A stretch of 64,000 nt of DNA from contig JBBRNP010000004.1 in assembly GCA_038230255.1 (NCBI GenBank), positions 186,001-250,000 of the forward strand, written 5' to 3'. A program made the translations under genes and the position numbers. The notes under the pieces are model-generated. The model was not told where the DNA came from and ran no database searches. It saw only the letters and a program-made list of their open reading frames with translations. Numbering within the stretch: the stretch's first letter is position 1; every line of letters begins with the position of its first letter. Source of the DNA: AV40 sp038230255. GTDB lineage: Bacteria > Verrucomicrobiota > Verrucomicrobiia > Chthoniobacterales > UBA10450. Of the stretch, positions 60,892 through 64,000 are shown piece after piece.

Positions 60892-63800
60892 ATGCGAGTT
60901 TCGCTGCACATCGGTTCGTCGTTCGCGAGCGCCTGGGAAAGCGTTCTCTTGCCCTGGTTCAAAGAGGCTGCGCTGGCGTCGCTGGAAAGTAACGAGACGG
61001 TTGCGGTCGTCACACCATTTCCAAGCGGCGCGGCATTTTTGCGTTCGAGATTATTGGAACATGAAATTCCGTTGCTCGGGGTAAAATTTATCACCCCGTC
61101 GCACCTTCGCGAGCTGCTCCTCGCTGAAGACGTTTCCGCGCTCCCATTACGCGAGCATCTTCGCCTGCTTCTGGCCACTGCCGCTGAATCGGTCGGGAGC
61201 CGGAACTCGGAGGATGTCGACTCGGCCGCGATTGCGAAATCAATTGCGCGTTCACCGGACAATCTGTTGCGAATGTTCGATCAAGTCAGTGCCGCCGGTT
61301 GGAAATTTGAAAATATCGGCGCGCCCGCCGTGCGCGAGATCGTCCAGGAATTTCAACACCTGGCCCGACAATGCGAGTTCAAGCTGGTTCATGAGGCTGA
61401 TCGCGACGCGCTGGCAGCGGCCAAAGGCGCGCCACCGCGGTTTAGCCATCTGCTCCTCATCGGATTCACCGCGAGGCATTGGCCGCTCTGGCCGTTGTTG
61501 GAGGCGGCGGTTTCTTTCGCAAGACGCGCAACCGTGGTCCTCGAATACCCACGCGAGCAAGCTCGCGCAGCCGACGAATCCTGGATCGGAAATTGGGAAG
61601 AACATTTCGATTCGGCGGCGCCGATCGCGGACCGGACGGAACGAAGTCGCCCCTTCGTCCATCTCAATCAGCCGACGAACACCGGAACCGATTCTGACAG
61701 CCGCAGCGAACCGCAATTCCTGATCGGTCTCAACGCCACCGAGCAGGCGCGGGCCATCTCGGCCATCGCCCTCAAATTTCTGGCGGAAAAGTCGTGCACC
61801 CGTCTCGGCATTCTCTTTCCGCGCGCCGGCGCACTGGCACGCCTTGTCTCGGAATTTCTAACTCGGGCCGGTATTCCGCATCACGACGCCATCGGGCATC
61901 TGACACCGGGCGAATTCGAGGAGCCCGCTTGGAACGCGTGGCTCCATTTACAGGAGAACCACCAACTCGAACCGGTCCTTCGATTCCTGGAAGCGAATCC
62001 CGATTCCGTCGACGGGTTATCGATCCAGGAGGTCCGGGACAATCTGCGTTGGGCTTATCGCCAGATTCTGATCGATGACATCAATCTGTTGCGCGAGTAC
62101 TGCGCCCAGCGGACGGAAAAAGATAAACTCGTTCGAATCGCAAAACTGCTCCGATCCATCGCGTTTCTTCCGTCAAAGGCGACTTTGGCGCAGTTTCTCA
62201 CCGAAACGAAGGCGATCTTTTCCAAATTGAAGTGGGAAAATCGCTGGATCGAGATCGAACGATTCGCGCAGCGATGGAGCGCTGCGAGTTCGATGGAATT
62301 TTCGCGCGCAATTTATTTGCGTTGGTTAAAGGAAATTCTCGATTCGTTTACAGTCGCCCGCGCGCCGCAGGCCGGCCACGTTTACAGCCCGGTTCACCTT
62401 CTTTCTTATGGCGAAGCGGACGGACACGAGTGGTCGCATCTGATTTTGGCCGGCCTCAACCAGGGCGAATGGCCGCAGAGTCAGCGCGAATCAGGATTTT
62501 TATCGGACGAGGAAATTGTCGATCTAAACACGCGCGCGACTCGCCGCGGGAAACAAGGCGAAGGCCACTCCACTCTCGCAAAAGACAAAACATTTCTTCT
62601 CAGCGCGCAAGACGAGCGGCAGATCGCTCTCCGGCAATTCGGCGCCGCTCTAGAATCAGCCGAGCACGGGCTCGCGATCACTGCCAGTTTGCTCCAGGAA
62701 TCGGCGCCAGAACGGGTTTGGAATCCGAGCGAGCTTTTCAGTCAGGCCTATTTCATCGCGCGCAACGCCCCGCTTTCGCAGGAAACGATGTCGATCTTGC
62801 GCGAGAAAACGTTCGAATGGCTGAAAGACCAGAAACTTTTCGAATCAGCGTCGGCGACAGACGCCGGGATCGATCAAACACGGATTGCATACGAAGCCCG
62901 GCGAATGCCGGACGTTCCGTTTGGCGAATATGAATTCGCGCTGCGCGAGCCAATTGGCCGCGAGATCACGTTGGCCACGACCGAATGGCAGAGAGTCGTC
63001 AAAACTCCTGCGCTTATCTGGTTGAAAACATTTCTTGGAGTCGAAAACCAGGAGTCGGACCTGAATCAATGGAACGCCGCCACTGGAACGTGGGTCCATG
63101 ATTGGCTCGCCAGGATCGCCGCTTCCGAAGAAAAAAACGCCTTTGTCGATTTTCCAACCGGTAAGGAGATGTGCGAACGAATCGAGAGCGCCGCGCACAG
63201 ATTCCGAAAAGCGATTGTCGATCTTTGCGCCGTCTCCGGCCGAACCGTGCCCGATTGGTGGAGTTCCGGTTGGAGTAACGCACTCGCTCTGGCTGATTTT
63301 CTCGCGAGCAAGCTGGCGGAAATGGGAGGCCAGCCGCGCATGGCCGCAGAGTGGAGACTGGAATCGCCTCAGCTCCTTTCGGTAGGCGACGGAAACAAAC
63401 TTCGAGTCCGGGGCCAGATCGATCTCATCCTCGCGCAAACACAACCGAACAATTCGCAGCTGGCCGGCGCCGATGTTTGGATTGTTGATTACAAGACTGG
63501 AAGTCAGAAGCCATTAACGCCGCCCGGAAAGACACCGGACGCGCGCGCCGCCAATCTGCGGAAAAAACTGGTGCGCGGCGACGCCATCCAACTCGGCCTC
63601 TACGGATTGGCCGCGCGTGAACTCGGCGCTGCCGAGATTCGCCTGAGCATTCTTTCGTTGCGCACCGAGCTCGACCGGCCGCAGCTGGACATGACCGCTC
63701 TCGCCGCCGACTCCGATTTTTGGACCGAGCTTTATCGAATGCAGGAAACCGGAATCTTCGGACTGCGCGGCCCAATTCGAAACGAGTTCGGCTTTAATCC

Positions 63801-63903
63801 GGACTATCCGCTGGCGACCCTGCCGATTGATAAGGAATTCCTAGACGAGAAATGGGTGCTGACCCATCCGGCGTTTGCCGACGACGAGGACGACCGATCA
63901 TGA
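60892..63903 (+). CDS. AddB-like PD-(D/E)XK exonuclease/helicase-like protein
   Basis: A 1003-residue protein of the AddB/RexB type from double-strand-break repair. The N-terminal half is an inactivated-helicase-like region (ETVAVVTPFPSGAAFLRSRL, HLLLIGFTARHWPLWPLLEA, LILAGLNQGEWPQSQRESGF) with no Walker A lysine seen. The C-terminal nuclease has the RecB-family motifs: LRVRGQIDLILAQ (metal-binding Asp) and DVWIVDYKTGSQKPL (Asp and Lys of the PD-(D/E)XK core), then a helix with AIQLGLYGLAARELGAAEIR. Its stop overlaps the ATG of the helicase gene (ATGA), the addB-addA order. Together they would resect DNA ends for recombination. The exact subtype (Chi recognition) is unknown. Confidence 0.88.
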   Translation: MRVSLHIGSSFASAWESVLLPWFKEAALASLESNETVAVVTPFPSGAAFLRSRLLEHEIPLLGVKFITPSHLRELLLAEDVSALPLREHLRLLLATAAESVGSRNSEDVDSAAIAKSIARSPDNLLRMFDQVSAAGWKFENIGAPAVREIVQEFQHLARQCEFKLVHEADRDALAAAKGAPPRFSHLLLIGFTARHWPLWPLLEAAVSFARRATVVLEYPREQARAADESWIGNWEEHFDSAAPIADRTERSRPFVHLNQPTNTGTDSDSRSEPQFLIGLNATEQARAISAIALKFLAEKSCTRLGILFPRAGALARLVSEFLTRAGIPHHDAIGHLTPGEFEEPAWNAWLHLQENHQLEPVLRFLEANPDSVDGLSIQEVRDNLRWAYRQILIDDINLLREYCAQRTEKDKLVRIAKLLRSIAFLPSKATLAQFLTETKAIFSKLKWENRWIEIERFAQRWSAASSMEFSRAIYLRWLKEILDSFTVARAPQAGHVYSPVHLLSYGEADGHEWSHLILAGLNQGEWPQSQRESGFLSDEEIVDLNTRATRRGKQGEGHSTLAKDKTFLLSAQDERQIALRQFGAALESAEHGLAITASLLQESAPERVWNPSELFSQAYFIARNAPLSQETMSILREKTFEWLKDQKLFESASATDAGIDQTRIAYEARRMPDVPFGEYEFALREPIGREITLATTEWQRVVKTPALIWLKTFLGVENQESDLNQWNAATGTWVHDWLARIAASEEKNAFVDFPTGKEMCERIESAAHRFRKAIVDLCAVSGRTVPDWWSSGWSNALALADFLASKLAEMGGQPRMAAEWRLESPQLLSVGDGNKLRVRGQIDLILAQTQPNNSQLAGADVWIVDYKTGSQKPLTPPGKTPDARAANLRKKLVRGDAIQLGLYGLAARELGAAEIRLSILSLRTELDRPQLDMTALAADSDFWTELYRMQETGIFGLRGPIRNEFGFNPDYPLATLPIDKEFLDEKWVLTHPAFADDEDDRS

Positions 63904-64000
63904 CCGAGCCGATCGATCAACCGAATCGCGAGCGTTTCGTCACCGAGCTCGACCGAAATTTCTCGGTCGTGGCCGCAGCCGGCTCCGGGAAAACGCGCGC
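63900..64000 (+). CDS. AddA/UvrD-type helicase, N-terminal fragment
   Basis: Only 33 complete codons are in the window. From ATG 63900 the frame reads MTEPIDQPNRERFVTELDRN and then FSVVAAAGSGKTR, the Walker A motif (AAGSGKT) at the place it has in AddA/RecB helicases. With the AddB-like gene upstream, a four-base overlap and the same strand, AddA is the most likely identity. The rest is outside the window. Confidence 0.85.
   Translation, partial: MTEPIDQPNRERFVTELDRNFSVVAAAGSGKTR

Noticed and set aside
60510..61262. Minus-strand frame of 250 codons
   Set aside because: Antisense to the four-helix-bundle and AddB-like genes; no domain seen.
1..64000. CRISPR arrays, prophage or IS elements
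   Set aside because: No regularly spaced direct repeats, cas genes, integrases or transposases were found.

Overview
The window looks like a chromosomal segment from a Verrucomicrobiota bacterium, probably a soil member of the Chthoniobacterales/Spartobacteria. That placement is inference from gene content: a PEP-CTERM protein, an outer-membrane exopolysaccharide machine, and a repeated C-terminal dockerin-like cassette. No rRNA or marker tree is available here. There are no phage genes, IS transposases or CRISPR arrays.

Layout. (1) 1-21716: an exopolysaccharide/O-antigen-type locus, almost all on the minus strand. In transcription order it holds an outer-membrane barrel, a Wza-like export protein, a Wzc-like tyrosine kinase/co-polymerase, a Wzx flippase, a chain of glycosyltransferases, a Wzy-like polymerase, two hexapeptide acyltransferases and two further envelope glycosyltransferases. 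Many junctions are 4-nt ATGA/GTGA overlaps. A plus-strand polyprenyl-phosphate sugar transferase (the initiating enzyme) and a second Wzy/ligase-type protein lie at the far end. (2) 21717-38028: a possible structured leader, a small secreted protein, a hybrid histidine kinase, ilvA, gcvP, a FAD oxidoreductase, a PIG-V-like mannosyltransferase, an atypical glycogen synthase, a CCA-adding/poly(A) polymerase family enzyme, lspA and ileS. (3) 38029-54117: four very large secreted proteins (1114-1162 aa) in tandem, plus a PEP-CTERM protein, two small basic ORFs and the relic of a fifth member. Three share a full architecture (Asp-box propeller, Fn3, an unnamed beta domain here called IAEP). All four end in the same roughly 165-residue cassette with two EF-hand/dockerin-like loops. 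(4) 54118-60851: an outer-membrane protein and a complete selenocysteine locus: a Rdx/SelW-type selenoprotein with an in-frame TGA, tRNA-Sec, a SelD that itself carries Sec at the catalytic position, selA, selB and a four-helix-bundle protein. Both selenoproteins are easy to miss because their TGA reads as a stop. (5) 60892-64000: an AddB-like nuclease followed by the start of an AddA/UvrD-type helicase.

The most unusual signals are at DNA level. The 9-mer GTCGATCTT (usually extended to (A)TTGTCGATCTT or ATGTCGATCTT) occurs 34 times by eye on the two strands, against about 0.5 expected at random. It occurs in all reading frames and between genes, and is nearly absent from the tandem secreted-protein block. 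Palindromic REP-like elements occur between genes and also, in frame, inside selA; shorter repeat-like insertions are seen in selB, ileS and gcvP.
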